From NCBI RefSeq assembly GCF_017464355.1, contig NZ_JAFUAG010000027.1, positions 152,076-216,075 on the forward strand: 64,000 nucleotides of DNA. The letters are read 5' to 3'. The DNA comes from Ruminococcus sp. (GTDB lineage: Bacteria; Bacillota; Clostridia; Oscillospirales; Ruminococcaceae). The translations under genes were made by a program, and so were the position numbers. The notes under the pieces were generated by a model. That model made no database searches, was not told the DNA's origin, and saw only the letters and a list, made by a program, of their open reading frames with translations. This document shows positions 63,803 to 64,000 of this stretch, one piece after another; the stretch's first letter is position 1; every line of letters begins with the position of its first letter.

Positions 63803-64000
63803 ATGGCAAGAAGTTACAGACACATACAGAAGTATGAAAAAGAGATCTTAATATTGAAGGAACAAGGATTGACCCTTCGAGAGATAGGAGAACGTTTAGG
63901 ATTCACATATAAACAACTACATAATTTTATTACAAGGCATAATGCTAATCAAAGAAAAATAGCATCAGGAATAGTGATCAAACCGAAAGGCAGACCGCGA
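63803..64000 (+). CDS. Insertion-sequence transposase subunit (IS3-like OrfA), cut by window end
   Basis: 66 codons are visible from ATG 63803, with AGGAGG 7 nt upstream. HTH pattern EKEILILKEQGLTLREIGERL and a basic tail (KPKGRPR) resemble OrfA of IS3/IS150-type elements. The sequence is AT-rich compared with the AraC gene. The family is a best guess from the HTH alone. Confidence 0.6.
   Translation, partial: MARSYRHIQKYEKEILILKEQGLTLREIGERLGFTYKQLHNFITRHNANQRKIASGIVIKPKGRPR

Overview
The window looks like a chromosome segment of a fibre-degrading Clostridia species, most likely Ruminococcus or a close Oscillospiraceae relative. Reasons: strong AAGGAGG ribosome sites with frequent TTG and GTG starts, near-consensus TTGACA-17-TATAAT promoters, a gram-positive style beta-galactan locus (two GH53 enzymes, CBM61, MalEFG/MsmX transporter, LacI regulator), a GH16 lipoprotein, PepF and FprA. 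The species call is inference from gene content.

Layout. 1-9.8 kb (minus): a five-gene operon MoxR ATPase - DUF5682 - VWA - SWIM - DUF4132, whose last gene runs off the window edge. 9.9-13.1 kb (minus): a small alarmone synthetase and two WYL-type regulators. 13.1-18.8 kb (plus): carA and a carB gene fused in frame to dapF, behind a promoter with an 8-bp inverted repeat over the -35. 19.0-31.7 kb (plus): the galactan locus. Operators of the form GCGCAA-N4-TTGCGC sit at both of its enzyme promoters and just behind the LacI gene. 31.8-47.0 kb: mixed housekeeping and accessory genes, including PepF, a MacB-like ABC exporter, tRNA-Arg, HAD, DUF4261, a frameshifted GNAT, PAP2, an EAL protein with a beta-helix-like tail, an aldo-keto reductase and GH16.

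47.1-58.5 kb is an integrative element and its debris. A host tRNA-Leu(UAA) has been cut at the anticodon arm. Its promoter and 5' half are at 47.1 kb; its 3' half and terminator are at 55.5 kb, in the opposite orientation. Just inside the left end is a complete tRNA-Leu(UAA) with a roughly 237-nt group I intron between anticodon bases U34 and A35. Clustered GGTAGAA/TTCTACC repeats, probable integrase arm sites, lie at both ends. The element carries a tyrosine integrase, an excisionase-like protein, small regulators, an oriT-like hairpin cluster with a truncated mobC, and an AlbA_2 (Schlafen-type) protein with a PD-(D/E)XK-like C-terminus. A flavodiiron gene lies between the two parts, so an inversion with breakpoints near 54.1 and 58.6 kb would explain the layout. 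The right part holds a truncated helicase/methylase gene and the tail of a serine recombinase.

58.6-64 kb: a tRNA-like gene with a GCT anticodon but a short variable loop, an LRR protein, a two-gene sugar-catabolic operon with a divergent AraC regulator, and the start of an insertion sequence.

The most noteworthy items are the intron-bearing tRNA-Leu that appears to replace the tRNA broken by its own element, the AlbA_2-nuclease cargo gene, the CarB-DapF fusion, the EAL/beta-helix fusion, and the galactanase with an internal sorting-like signal.
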